Assembly: GCA_007693585.1 (NCBI GenBank)
Contig: REDH01000078.1
Span: 1 to 64,000, forward strand
From: Deltaproteobacteria bacterium
GTDB taxonomy: Bacteria > Myxococcota_A > Bradymonadia > REDH01
Length of the DNA stretch: 64,000 nt
Direction: 5' to 3'
This document shows, one piece after another, positions 1 to 8,918 of this stretch (position 1 is its first letter; every line of letters begins with the position of its first letter). The notes beneath the pieces are model-generated. The model saw only the letters and a list, made by a program, of their open reading frames with translations. It searched no databases and had not been told where the DNA came from. The position numbers and the translations under genes are program-made.

Positions 1-1
1 C

Positions 2-880
2 CACCTGGGGGAGCTGGCTCGGTTGTCCCTGGCGCGGACCCTCTACTCGACGGGCGAGTTCGAGCGCAGCGTGGAGTTCTACGGGCAGATTCCGCGGGGG
101 TCGCGGTACTGGCTCGACGCGCTGTTCGAGTCGGCCTGGGCAGACTTTCAGCTCGAGCAGTTCAACCGGGCCCTCGGCAACCTGCACAGCCTCAACTCGC
201 CATTCTTCGACGACGAGTTCTTTCCGGAGGCTCCGATCCTCCAGGCGGTGATCCTGTTCTTCAACTGCCGCTACCAGCTCGTGCGGCAGGCGCTCGACGA
301 GTTCGAGCTCGTCTACGAGCCGCTGTTCGTGCAGCTGGAGGAGCTGATGGACGAGATGCTGAGCACGACGGACTACTACGAGTTCCTGCGTGACGCCGAA
401 GGGAGGAGCGCAGGTGCGCTCGACCCCAGGCTGCAACAGATCGTGAACGCCACTCTCGTCGACCGGAGCGTCCGGGAGTCCCTCGAGTACATCGACGCGC
501 TGGACCGGGAGCGGCGAAGCCTCCGCGGCCTCGACCGGGGATGGACCAATTCCGAGTTCGGTCTGTACCTGAGCGGTCACCTCGAAGTGACCCACGAGAC
601 GGCGATCACCCGAGCGGGGGGACTGGTCCAGTCCCGCCTGCGGGACATCCGGGACGAACTGGAGAGCTACCGGCTGCAGGCGACCGCGATCCTCGTGGAG
701 ACCGAGCTGGCCGAGGCTGGCGCCCTCTCGAGCGGACTGGCCGCCGCGGTCTTCCGCGGCGAGACGGACGTGACCGCCGCGGTGACCCGGCCGGATCAGA
801 TCCGCTGGACCTTCCGCGGGGAATACTGGAAGGACGAGATTGGTCATTATTACTACCGGATCCGGTCCGATTGCCGATAG
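2..880 (+). CDS. TPR-type protein, 5' end cut by window edge
   Basis: The frame is open from the first complete codon of the window, so the true start lies outside; a TTG at 23 is the first possible in-window start but nothing marks it as real. About 290 residues are visible. They are helical and rich in aromatic and acidic residues, and the first third has the spacing of degenerate TPR helices (A-x-Y-x-G-x-F type). The C-terminus is richer in beta-type residues and ends in a Tyr-rich stretch (HYYYRIRSDCR). The gene lies 73 bp upstream of the GltD-like TPR protein on the same strand and probably shares its operon. I infer a periplasmic scaffold role from context only. No enzymatic motif is visible. 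Confidence 0.75.
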   Translation, partial: HLGELARLSLARTLYSTGEFERSVEFYGQIPRGSRYWLDALFESAWADFQLEQFNRALGNLHSLNSPFFDDEFFPEAPILQAVILFFNCRYQLVRQALDEFELVYEPLFVQLEELMDEMLSTTDYYEFLRDAEGRSAGALDPRLQQIVNATLVDRSVRESLEYIDALDRERRSLRGLDRGWTNSEFGLYLSGHLEVTHETAITRAGGLVQSRLRDIRDELESYRLQATAILVETELAEAGALSSGLAAAVFRGETDVTAAVTRPDQIRWTFRGEYWKDEIGHYYYRIRSDCR

Positions 881-953
881 GGCCGGACGGACGCGCGCGC
901 GAACCCTGAGTCGCCCGCGCACAGATACACCCCCTCAGAGGATGGGCTCCGTC

Positions 954-3900
954 ATGCGGTCTGTTCGATTTCACATCCTGATGGCAGCGCTGCTCGCGGT
1001 GCCCCTCGTCTCCTCCGTAGCCACCGCACAGCTCGAGGATAGTCGGTCGGAAGCCGACGTCTCCGTCTTCGAGCTGGAGGACGAGGAGGAGCGGGAGAGC
1101 CTCCTCGAGGCCGCCGAGCGTGGACCGGAAGCCACGCAGAGCTGGTTCCGGGAACAGGTCGAGCTGGCCGCCCAGGAACGAACGGACACCGCGATCAACC
1201 AGCTCCGCAACCTCGTGCAGCGAACGCCGCGCCAGGACGCCCAGCGCGCGGAGTACATGTTCCGGCTGGCGGAGCTCTTCTACCAGCGGGCCACGTTCTA
1301 CGAGCAGCGCGCCTTCCAGCGCCGGGACGAGGCGTTCGCCATCCGCGACGAGAACCCCGCCCGGGCGCGGGTGTTCGAGCAGCGTGCCAATGACGATCTC
1401 GAGCAGAGCAATCAGTTCGCCAACGAGGCCATCGAGCTGTACGCCCAGATCGTCGAGGATCACTTCGAGACCTACGACCAGATCGATGGCGTGCTCTTCT
1501 TCCTCGGCGCCAACCTCTCGCAGCTCGGGCGCAACGACGAGGCCCATGCCGTCTTCGAACTGCTGGTTCGGACGTTCCCGCGATCGGAGTATCTCCCGAA
1601 CGCCCTGCTCGCCCTGGGCGAGTACGAGTTCCTCCAGGGCGAGATGGAGAACGCCTACCAGTTCTTCGAGGCCGTCGCCGCGTTCCCCGACCGCCCGACC
1701 TACGCCTACGCCGTCTACAAGCAGGCATGGTCTCTCTACAACATGGCGCAGAACGATCGCGACCACGAGGACGCCATCGAACTGCTCTTCGAGGCCATCA
1801 CGGCCAGCAGCCAGGGCAGCGGGTCGGGATCGGCGCGACTGCGACGGGACGCGCTCCGCGACATGACGCTGTTCTACAGCGCGGTCTTCCCCGCGGACGC
1901 CGCCTTCGCCTTCTTCGAGGAGATCGCGCCGGACGAGTACCTTGACCTCGTGGCAAGACTGGCCCGCATCTACGGCGAGCGAGGCAACTACACCGACGCG
2001 AACCGCCTCTACCGGGAGCTGATCGCGCGCAACCCGAACAGCTTCAACGTGGTGGATCACCAGCGCGAGATCGTCCGGAACACCCGCCCGGGCGGCAACA
2101 ACGCGGACATCGTTCGCGAGACGCGTCGCCTTGTGGAGCTGTTCGCGCTGGCGAGTGGCTTCGAGGATGCGGCCGAGTCCCGCGTCCAGCGCATGGGGAC
2201 CAATATCGAGCTGCTGCTCCGGCAGCTCGCCACGACCTTCCACCGCGAAGCCCAGGTCACCCTCAACGAGGAGCTGTACGCCATGGCGTACAACCTCTAC
2301 CAGGACTACGCGCGGCACTTCGGCGACGTGTCGGAGTACGCCTACATCATGTGGTTCTACTACGGCGAACTCCTGTACCGAAACGAGGACTGGCAGGAGG
2401 CCGCCATGGCCTACGAGCGCGCACTGGCGGTCAGCGACGGAGACAGTCAGTACGACGCCGTGGCCATCGAAGGCGCCTGCTACGCCTACACGAGGATGGT
2501 CGACCTCGACCAGATCACCGCAGCCACCGGGACCGATCAGGCGTCTCGCGACGAGGCGGAGCTTCCGCCCATCCCGGAGCCGCAGGAGATTCCGGAGGCG
2601 TACCTGCGGATGATGGACGCGTGCGACCGGTATCTCGCCGTGAACCCCGATCCGGAGAAGGCGGTCGAGATCGACTACGTCGTGGCGTTCATGTACTACA
2701 ACTTCGATCACCTCGATGAAGCGTCCACTCGGTTCGGCGAACTGGCCGTCCGGTTTGCCGACGTCGACGCCCAGCGGGCCCGCATCGCGGCGGAGCTGCT
2801 GCTCGACAGCCTGGCGCTCAAGCGGGACTACGCCGGGATGCGCCAGTGGATCGATCGGTTCCAGGCGAGCGCGCTCAATCGCGGCGAATTCGCGGGCCGA
2901 CTCGCCGTTCTCAGCGAGCAGATCAGCTTCCGGGAGTGTCTGCACCTCTTTGAGGACTCCTCCTACGAGCCGGCCGCGTACTGCTTCTTCGAGTTCGCCC
3001 AGAACCACTTCCAGAGCGATCTCCTGGACCGGGCCCTCTACAACGCGGGCCTGAGCTTCGAGCACATCAACAACATCGACTACGCCCTGTCGGTCTATGG
3101 GCTGCTCATCGAACACCGTCCGGATTCCGAGCTGGTGCCGGACACGATCTTCGAGATGGCGAGGACGTATCACCGCCTCGCCATCTACGACGAGGCCGCC
3201 TCCCTCTACGAGCGGTACGCCTCGATTCGTCCCGACGGCGACAACGCCCTCCGCGCGCTGATCAGCGCGGCGACGTTCCGACACGGACTCGGGCACTGGG
3301 ATGACGCGACGCGCGTGTACCAGTCCATCATCCGGATGGCCCGCGGATCGGAAGAACTCAGCTCGGATGACATCGCCGAGGCGAACTTCCGCGTCGCGGA
3401 GATCGAGGAGGAGCGAGGACGGACCCGCAACGCGATGCAGGCGTACGAGCGGTTCGTTCGGGATTTCCGGGGGTCGAGCCCGTCCTTCGCCCTTCAGGCG
3501 ATGGGCCGCATGGCACAGCTGCACGAGGCCGCCGGACGGCCGGACCGCGCCCTCCGCCAGTACCGCGAGATGATGTCCCTCGTGGACGGTCTCGACGCCG
3601 AGACGCGTGCCCAACTCGAGATGCAGGCACTGGAAGCGGTCGCCAGAGCCCAGTTCATGATCGGCGAAGAGATCTTCGAGCGGTTCGAGGCGATTCCGCT
3701 TCCCCGCAACGAAGCGCAGCAGCAGGAAGCCATCCGGCAGAAGCAGGAGATCGGCCGCGAGGCGATGGTCGCCTACACCCGGGTGGGCGAGTTCAACCGG
3801 CCGGGGTGGAACATCGCTGCGCTGACCCGGCTCGGGCGCCTCTATCACGTGTTCTACGAGCAGATCATCGACGCGCCCATCCCCAACTTCAGCGATCCCC

Positions 3901-4277
3901 TGGAGGAGGAGCGGTATCGGGTCCTTCTGGAAGAGCAGGCGGAACACATCAAGGACGACGCCATGATGCGCTACGAGGCGGCGATCCAGGTGGCGCGCGA
4001 TACGGGGTGGTTCAACGAGTTCTCGTTCGAGGCCGCCCGGCTGATGCAGGAGATCGAGCCGTCGTTCCGGGCCGGGTCGGAGGTCCGGGTGACGCCCGGC
4101 CACGATCGCAGCCGCTTCTACACGAGTGGACTGCTCGAGAACTTCGATGGCTCGGTGCAGGGCGAGATCGGCGTCGGCCGCTCGCAGGACGCGCCGACCG
4201 ACGAGACACCGATGGAAGACGAGGGGACGGGCGCCGAGGCCCCGAGCCCGGGAGCACACCCCGCGGAGGAAGGCTGA
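954..4277 (+). CDS. Large exported TPR protein (GltD/AgmU-like)
   Basis: About 1,107 residues with an N-terminal signal peptide (MRSVRFHILMAALLAVPLVS, cleaved near VATA-Q), so periplasmic. ATG 954 was preferred to the in-frame ATG at 942 because an AGAGGA motif (937-942) sits 11 bases before 954 but overlaps 942. The body is a long series of TPR-like helical pairs (repeated A-x-x-L-x-x-L-G and Y-x-x-A motifs); the last 60 residues are acidic and disordered. In Myxococcus xanthus the glt G1 cluster begins with a periplasmic TPR protein of similar size (GltD/AgmU), followed by a TPR lipoprotein, a small protein and an FHA/TonB protein. The same order follows here. The stop overlaps the next start (ATGA), which implies translational coupling. 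Orthology is inferred from order and architecture, not alignment. Confidence 0.85.
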   Translation: MRSVRFHILMAALLAVPLVSSVATAQLEDSRSEADVSVFELEDEEERESLLEAAERGPEATQSWFREQVELAAQERTDTAINQLRNLVQRTPRQDAQRAEYMFRLAELFYQRATFYEQRAFQRRDEAFAIRDENPARARVFEQRANDDLEQSNQFANEAIELYAQIVEDHFETYDQIDGVLFFLGANLSQLGRNDEAHAVFELLVRTFPRSEYLPNALLALGEYEFLQGEMENAYQFFEAVAAFPDRPTYAYAVYKQAWSLYNMAQNDRDHEDAIELLFEAITASSQGSGSGSARLRRDALRDMTLFYSAVFPADAAFAFFEEIAPDEYLDLVARLARIYGERGNYTDANRLYRELIARNPNSFNVVDHQREIVRNTRPGGNNADIVRETRRLVELFALASGFEDAAESRVQRMGTNIELLLRQLATTFHREAQVTLNEELYAMAYNLYQDYARHFGDVSEYAYIMWFYYGELLYRNEDWQEAAMAYERALAVSDGDSQYDAVAIEGACYAYTRMVDLDQITAATGTDQASRDEAELPPIPEPQEIPEAYLRMMDACDRYLAVNPDPEKAVEIDYVVAFMYYNFDHLDEASTRFGELAVRFADVDAQRARIAAELLLDSLALKRDYAGMRQWIDRFQASALNRGEFAGRLAVLSEQISFRECLHLFEDSSYEPAAYCFFEFAQNHFQSDLLDRALYNAGLSFEHINNIDYALSVYGLLIEHRPDSELVPDTIFEMARTYHRLAIYDEAASLYERYASIRPDGDNALRALISAATFRHGLGHWDDATRVYQSIIRMARGSEELSSDDIAEANFRVAEIEEERGRTRNAMQAYERFVRDFRGSSPSFALQAMGRMAQLHEAAGRPDRALRQYREMMSLVDGLDAETRAQLEMQALEAVARAQFMIGEEIFERFEAIPLPRNEAQQQEAIRQKQEIGREAMVAYTRVGEFNRPGWNIAALTRLGRLYHVFYEQIIDAPIPNFSDPLEEERYRVLLEEQAEHIKDDAMMRYEAAIQVARDTGWFNEFSFEAARLMQEIEPSFRAGSEVRVTPGHDRSRFYTSGLLENFDGSVQGEIGVGRSQDAPTDETPMEDEGTGAEAPSPGAHPAEEG

Positions 4278-5551
4278 TGACGACGTTCTGCATTCAGGGT
4301 CACGGCTCCGGCCGGTACGGGCTCGTCGCGCTCGCCGCGGCGGCGCTTCTGTGGGCCGGCTGCGGGGGCACACAGACGGCGGCCTCCGGTGAGGAGGCTC
4401 CCTCGAGTCAGGCCGAACGGGCAGAGCGTCGCGCGGCCGCCGCGGAGCCCGAGCTGTCCCCCGAGGAGATCGCCGCCCGCGAAGCGGCCGCCGCCGAAGA
4501 GCACGCCCGGGCAGCATTCTCCAGCGCAGTGCGACAGTACGCGGAAGGGGTCCCCGGACAGCGCGATCTTCGCGCGATCCGCCGACAGTTGCTCGAGGTT
4601 CTCGAGGTGTTCCCGGATCACGCGCCCACGCTGTTCAATCTCGGGCTGATCGCCCAGGAGGAAGGCGATCTCGACGAGGCCAGGGCGCGCTATCAGGCCG
4701 CCACGGACGCCGACCAGAGCTTCGCGCGGGGCATGGCCAACCTCGGCGCCCTGGAACTGGCCGCAGGGAACGTCCAGGCGGCCATCGACCTCTTCGAAGC
4801 CTGTCTCGAACGGCATGAACTCGAAGCGGGCTGCAACATCAACCTCAGCCTCCTGCACCAGCAGGAGGCGTTCGGCGAGGGCCGGATGGACAGGGCGGTC
4901 GCCCAGCAGGCGATCGACCGCCTGCGGTTCGCGCTCGGCGGAGAGTCGCTCAACGCAGAGGCATACGCGAATCTCGCCCGGATCTACTACAACCTCGGGC
5001 GCTACGAACTCGCGCGTCTGGTGTGCGTGGACGCCTACGAACTCGGCATCCAGGCACCACAACTCTTCAATCAGCGGGGTATGATCGCGCTGGCACAGAA
5101 TGACGTGGTGCTGGCCTACCAGATGTTCCAGGAAGCCGCGAACCGGAATCCCCGCTACGTCGATGCGCTGATGAACATCGGCACCATGGCACTGAGCTTC
5201 CGCGACTACGAGGCCGCCCACCATGCGCTGAGTGTGGTTCTCGAGGAGGAACCCGACCGCCTCGACGCGCGCCTCGCCTACGGGGTCTCCCTGCGGGGCC
5301 TCGAGCGTTTCGATGACGCGGAGGCCGCGTACAACCAGGTGCTGGCATCAGAGCCCGGCCATGCGGCAGCGCTCTTCAATCTGGCCGTGCTCTTTCAGGA
5401 GTACCACCAGGACTATCCGCGCGCCGTGGCGTACTATCGACAGTTTCTCGAGGCTGCACCCGCAGATCATGAACGACGCAGCGACGCGATGCAGCGCGTG
5501 GAGGTGCTGGAGGAGCTGATCGAGATCCTCGGCGGGCAGGCGAGCCGATGA
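4277..5551 (+). CDS. TPR outer-membrane lipoprotein (GltE/AglT-like)
   Basis: 424 residues. The start is fixed by the ATGA overlap with the preceding stop. The N-terminus has a hydrophobic segment and lipobox LLWAGC, with the lipidated Cys at residue 29. The next residues are G-G-T rather than Asp, which favours sorting to the outer membrane. An Ala/Glu-rich linker (about residues 35-85) precedes roughly nine TPR-like units (for example ALFNLGLIAQEEGDLDEARA) that fill the rest. TPR lipoproteins in this position (GltE/AglT, NfsE) are outer-membrane partners of the Glt/Nfs machines of Myxococcus. No catalytic motif is present; the expected role is docking. The call as a TPR lipoprotein is firm; the GltE equivalence rests on synteny. 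Confidence 0.85.
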   Translation: MTTFCIQGHGSGRYGLVALAAAALLWAGCGGTQTAASGEEAPSSQAERAERRAAAAEPELSPEEIAAREAAAAEEHARAAFSSAVRQYAEGVPGQRDLRAIRRQLLEVLEVFPDHAPTLFNLGLIAQEEGDLDEARARYQAATDADQSFARGMANLGALELAAGNVQAAIDLFEACLERHELEAGCNINLSLLHQQEAFGEGRMDRAVAQQAIDRLRFALGGESLNAEAYANLARIYYNLGRYELARLVCVDAYELGIQAPQLFNQRGMIALAQNDVVLAYQMFQEAANRNPRYVDALMNIGTMALSFRDYEAAHHALSVVLEEEPDRLDARLAYGVSLRGLERFDDAEAAYNQVLASEPGHAAALFNLAVLFQEYHQDYPRAVAYYRQFLEAAPADHERRSDAMQRVEVLEELIEILGGQASR

Positions 5552-5647
5552 TGTGCGTCGCGGGGAACTTTCCCGGGCGTGCGCTGTCCATTCTCATGTG
5601 ATGCCCCGTGGCCGGTTCCCGGCGCGGACAGCGAGGAGGTTGAGGCG

Positions 5648-5899
5648 ATGAGGAACCTGATGACGACTCTGGCGGTGCTTGCCCTGTTGGTCACGCTCCT
5701 TCCTGGTGCTGCGCTGGCGCAGGATCCGGTCTACGAGGACGAGACCGTCTTCGACTTCGACGCGGATGTCGTGGAGGGCCAGCTCGTTCGACCCGACGGA
5801 GAGAACATCATGGGTCAGCGCGGACGCGATGCCGCCAGCCTCATCCGAATTCGTCCGGACTTCATCCCGGAAATGGTGCGCTCGGTCGAAGAACTGTAG
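5648..5899 (+). CDS. Small exported protein (GltF/CglF-like)
   Basis: 83 residues. The start is supported by GAGGAGG about 8 bases upstream of ATG 5648; the longer frame from 5579 has no such site. Residues 1-25 form a signal peptide ending ALA-Q. The mature 58 residues are acidic (VYEDETVFDFDADVVEGQ) and then carry a short conserved-looking block (LIRIRPDFIPEMVRSVEEL) at the C-terminus. Between a GltE-like and a GltG-like gene, Myxococcus has a small protein, GltF (also CglF), needed for gliding; as I remember that family it combines a short V-x-G-x-L-x-x-P core with a C-terminal F-x-P-E-M/L-x-x-S-V motif, both present here. Function in this organism is inferred. Confidence 0.7.
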   Translation: MRNLMTTLAVLALLVTLLPGAALAQDPVYEDETVFDFDADVVEGQLVRPDGENIMGQRGRDAASLIRIRPDFIPEMVRSVEEL

Positions 5900-5941
5900 A
5901 GTCGGGCGGGAGCGGAGCACCCCATCGGGGAGGAGCGGACG

Positions 5942-7663
5942 ATGTCGGACAGCAAGGCGTTCATCTTCAACATCCATCGCGACGGTGCGCTCCAGCGCAC
6001 GGAGCGGCTCGATCAGGACGTCGTCAAGGTCGGTAGTCACGACAAGTCGCACCTCTTCATCGACGATCCTGCGGTCAGCCGGGTGCACGCCCTGATCGAA
6101 CGGACGGCCGATGGCGTCGTGATCATGGACCTCGGCAGTGGCCGGGGCACGAGCGTCAATGGAGCGCGGGTCAACAAGGCCCCGCTGCGGCACAAGGACC
6201 GCATCCAGCTCGGGTCCACCGAGATCGAGTTCCTGACCCACGAGGAGAAGCCGAAGACGGTCGCAGCCGCGGAGATCGTGCCCGACGAGGTCATCTACGC
6301 ACGCCGCTTCCTGTCGAAGCCGGCAAAGACGGACGGATCGGTGGAAATCGCCATCCTGTTCCGCGACTTCGTGATGCACGAGGAGATCTTCCAGCCGCCG
6401 AAGACCGTGACGATCGGCAGCAGCAAGGAAGCCACGTACGGCATCGAGCACGCTTCGGCCGGGGAGCTGTTCGAGCTGATCAGCGTGCCCGAAGGCGGCG
6501 GGGAACCCCTGCTGCAGTTCGCGGCGGGGATGGAGGGCGAGGTCTACGTCGACACGCAGCGGATGTCGCTGGACGAGGCGCGGAGCAACGGGGTGGCGAA
6601 GCCCGCCGGAAAGGCCGCGGCCATCGCCCTCGGCAAGGACACACGCGCCCGAATCGTGTTCGGCGATGTGGTGGTGTTCATCCACCGGAGCACCCGGCCG
6701 GTCGTGGCGCTGCCCCCGGCCCCGGGGGCGCTGCGCGGGGTGGGCTACACCGTCGCCTCGTTCGTGCTCCACGCGATCTTCCTCATGCTGGTGTTCCTGC
6801 TCCCCGACGACTTCGGTCGCATGGGTCTCGACGGCTTCGATCAGCAGAACCGCTTCGTCCAGCTCATGATGCAGGACGAGGAGGAGGAGGAGGAGGAACC
6901 GCCGCCCACCGACGATGATGACGAGGAACCCGAGGCCTCGGCCGGGGACGAAGGGCAGGCCGGGGACGAGCGGGTCGAGGAGGAAGATCGGCAGATGGCG
7001 GTGGAACGCACCGACCCTACGCAGCGCGAGATCGAGCTCGCCGACGAGCGGGTCATGGAGCGTGGGGCCCTGCAGGTCCTGAACGAGATGGGACCCACCT
7101 CGATCTTCGGCGACACCGCCTCCGGCATGGATGATCTGATGGCGATCGGCCAGGAGTCCGGTGCCGATCTCGGCGCAGCCTTCGGAAGCCGCGGCCTTGC
7201 CGGCGCTGGCGTCGGCGTCGGGGGTGGGGGAGTCGCCGGCCGAACCGCCATCGGCGGTGGCCAGTTCGGGGTCGGCGGGCAGGCCGCACGTCAGGAAGGC
7301 CGTCGCGTGGCGCGAATCAGCGAACGCGAGCAGCGGCAAGTGGCAGTCACGCCCGGAAACCCGGAAGTCCGAGGACAGCTTGACCGGGAGATCATCCAGC
7401 GCGTGATCCGGGAGCACCGACGCGAGATCCGGGCCTGCTACGAGGCCGAGCTGCAGCGCAACGAGAACCTCCGCGGTCGAGTGGCCATCGAGTTCGTGAT
7501 CGCGCCGGATGGTTCGGTCGCGTCCGCCCAGGTGGCGGAGAGCTCCCTGAACAGCCGTGAGGTCGAGAACTGCGTCACCAACCGCATGCGTCGGTGGCGA
7601 TTCCCGGAACCGCGCGGTGGCGGAATCGTGCGCGTGACCTATCCGTTCGACTTTACCACGTGA
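5942..7663 (+). CDS. FHA-TM-TonB_C energy-transducer protein (GltG/PglI-like)
   Basis: 573 residues with GGGGAGGAG upstream of the ATG. Residues 25-97 form an FHA domain (phosphothreonine binding) with the SRVH, GS-G and NG motifs expected (VSRVHALI, GSGRGTSVNG). A second beta-rich region follows, then one transmembrane helix at about 268-290, a very acidic stretch (EEEEEEPPPTDDDDEE), a Gly-rich flexible linker (about 415-455), and a C-terminal TonB/AgmX-PglI domain (about 478-573) with a Cys pair (RACYEAEL, VENCV). The order puts the FHA in the cytoplasm and the TonB-like domain in the periplasm, as in GltG, which couples inner-membrane energy to the envelope machine. A Ser/Thr kinase could control it through the FHA; none is adjacent. 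Confidence 0.9.
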   Translation: MSDSKAFIFNIHRDGALQRTERLDQDVVKVGSHDKSHLFIDDPAVSRVHALIERTADGVVIMDLGSGRGTSVNGARVNKAPLRHKDRIQLGSTEIEFLTHEEKPKTVAAAEIVPDEVIYARRFLSKPAKTDGSVEIAILFRDFVMHEEIFQPPKTVTIGSSKEATYGIEHASAGELFELISVPEGGGEPLLQFAAGMEGEVYVDTQRMSLDEARSNGVAKPAGKAAAIALGKDTRARIVFGDVVVFIHRSTRPVVALPPAPGALRGVGYTVASFVLHAIFLMLVFLLPDDFGRMGLDGFDQQNRFVQLMMQDEEEEEEEPPPTDDDDEEPEASAGDEGQAGDERVEEEDRQMAVERTDPTQREIELADERVMERGALQVLNEMGPTSIFGDTASGMDDLMAIGQESGADLGAAFGSRGLAGAGVGVGGGGVAGRTAIGGGQFGVGGQAARQEGRRVARISEREQRQVAVTPGNPEVRGQLDREIIQRVIREHRREIRACYEAELQRNENLRGRVAIEFVIAPDGSVASAQVAESSLNSREVENCVTNRMRRWRFPEPRGGGIVRVTYPFDFTT

Positions 7664-7672
7664 CAAGAACGG

Positions 7673-7689
7673 ACCCTCTCCCAGAGGGT
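7673..7689 (+). terminator. Short hairpin after the GltG-like gene
   Basis: A perfect 7-bp stem (ACCCTCT / AGAGGGT) with a CCC loop, 10 bases after the stop codon. No T-tract follows, so it is not a classical intrinsic terminator; it may be a pause or Rho-type site, or an mRNA 3' stabiliser. Confidence 0.3.
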
Positions 7690-7757
7690 TGGGAGAAACG
7701 GACGCGAACGCCGTACCGCCGTGACGGAGCAATCGACGGGAGCTGGAGCCAAGCGGC

Positions 7758-7787
7758 TTGATGAACCCTGCCTCGCGGCCGTATCAT
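7758..7787 (+). promoter_or_regulatory. Candidate sigma-70-type promoter
   Basis: TTGATG (7758-7763), an 18-bp spacer, then TATCAT (7782-7787). Four and five of six positions match the -35 and -10 consensus. It lies 55 bp before the start of the TPR lipoprotein and after the hairpin that closes the GltG-like gene, so a second transcription unit may begin here. Confidence 0.4.
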
Positions 7788-7842
7788 CGCGCGGAAGAGC
7801 GGCGCTGGTCGCTGCATGGATTCGTCAGACGCAAGGAGGACG

Positions 7843-8784
7843 ATGAGTTCCGCTGCCTGTCATGCGCCGGTTGCTGTCCACCGGCTGCCGCGCCGACGTT
7901 CGTTGCCCGCAATGGCTGCGGCGCTCCTTTCCCTCGCGCTGATGCCCGGGCTGCAGGCCTGTGATCCGTCGCGAGCGGAGTCCATGAGAACGCTCGGGGA
8001 AGGAATTTCCCGTTTTCAGCAGAATGACGCCATCAGCGCACTGAGGCTGTTCGAACGCGCGGCGGAGCAGGACCCGTCGAACGCGCAGGCCCACCACCTG
8101 GTGGGGCTGGTGCTGTTGCAGACCTACAACAACGCCGGAGCAGCCGTGGAGCATCTGGCCCGGGCGGTGGAGCTGGACGACGATGAGCCCGATCATCACT
8201 ATCAGCTCGGCATCGCCCTCGGGCGCATCGGTGAACGGACGGAGGCCATGAACGCGCTGCGCGCCACGGTGGAGCGGGATCCGAACCACGCGCGTGCGCT
8301 GTATCGTCTCGGCCGGTTGCAGTTGCAGGGCGGCGAGACGACCGGGGCCATCAGCACGTTCACGCGCGCCATTCATGCCGATCCCCTGTTCGAACAGCCG
8401 TGGAACGCGCTGGGCAACCTGTACTTCGATCGAGGGCGCCCCCAGGAGGCCCTCGCGGTCTTCGAGAATGCGATTCTCATCAACCCGGAGGCCACGTCGG
8501 TGTATGCCGACGTGGGTCGGGTGTATCTCGCGATGGGGGAGTCGGACGCGGCGATCGAGTTCCTTCGGGAGGCCTCGCAGCACCGAGGAGCGCCGGAAGC
8601 GGTGCACTACAACCTCGGTGTGTCCCTGCGGACGCGCTACGAGCAGTCGGGTCGCCCTTCCGATCGCGACGATGCGATCCGCAGCCTGACGAGGGCGCTT
8701 GGCCAGTGCAATGCGCTGGCGGACCGCACGCGCTGCTCGTCGATTCAGCGCATGATCACGGAGCTTCAGCGAGGCGGCAACTGA
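7843..8784 (+). CDS. TPR lipoprotein
   Basis: 313 residues from ATG 7843, chosen because AAGGAGGA lies just before it; an in-frame ATG at 7816 would add nine residues and has no ribosome site. The N-terminal 25 residues are basic, followed by a hydrophobic stretch and lipobox GLQAC (Cys 40). After the Cys come about seven consecutive TPR units (for example ALYRLGRLQLQGGETTGAI) and a short Cys-containing tail. It is co-oriented with the Glt-like block and lies between its FHA/TonB protein and the giant TPR protein. It is probably a further outer-membrane TPR component of the same machine. I do not recognise a specific Myxococcus counterpart. Confidence 0.8.
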   Translation: MSSAACHAPVAVHRLPRRRSLPAMAAALLSLALMPGLQACDPSRAESMRTLGEGISRFQQNDAISALRLFERAAEQDPSNAQAHHLVGLVLLQTYNNAGAAVEHLARAVELDDDEPDHHYQLGIALGRIGERTEAMNALRATVERDPNHARALYRLGRLQLQGGETTGAISTFTRAIHADPLFEQPWNALGNLYFDRGRPQEALAVFENAILINPEATSVYADVGRVYLAMGESDAAIEFLREASQHRGAPEAVHYNLGVSLRTRYEQSGRPSDRDDAIRSLTRALGQCNALADRTRCSSIQRMITELQRGGN

Positions 8785-8918
8785 ATGGTCGTCACGCTGT
8801 GCCCCGCGCACGGGCGCATTGTTCGATCCGCGCTGCCCGTGGTAAGGCACCTTCAGCACCCGCGTAGCCCGTTCCGGAGTGTTCCGGAAGGGCCTATTCC
8901 GACAGGAGCAAGCACGGC

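Noticed and set aside
606-4517. Long antisense frame opposite the GltD-like gene
   Set aside because: Product is Arg/Pro/Val-rich with no domain; the sense strand has a signal peptide, TPR helices and coupled neighbours.
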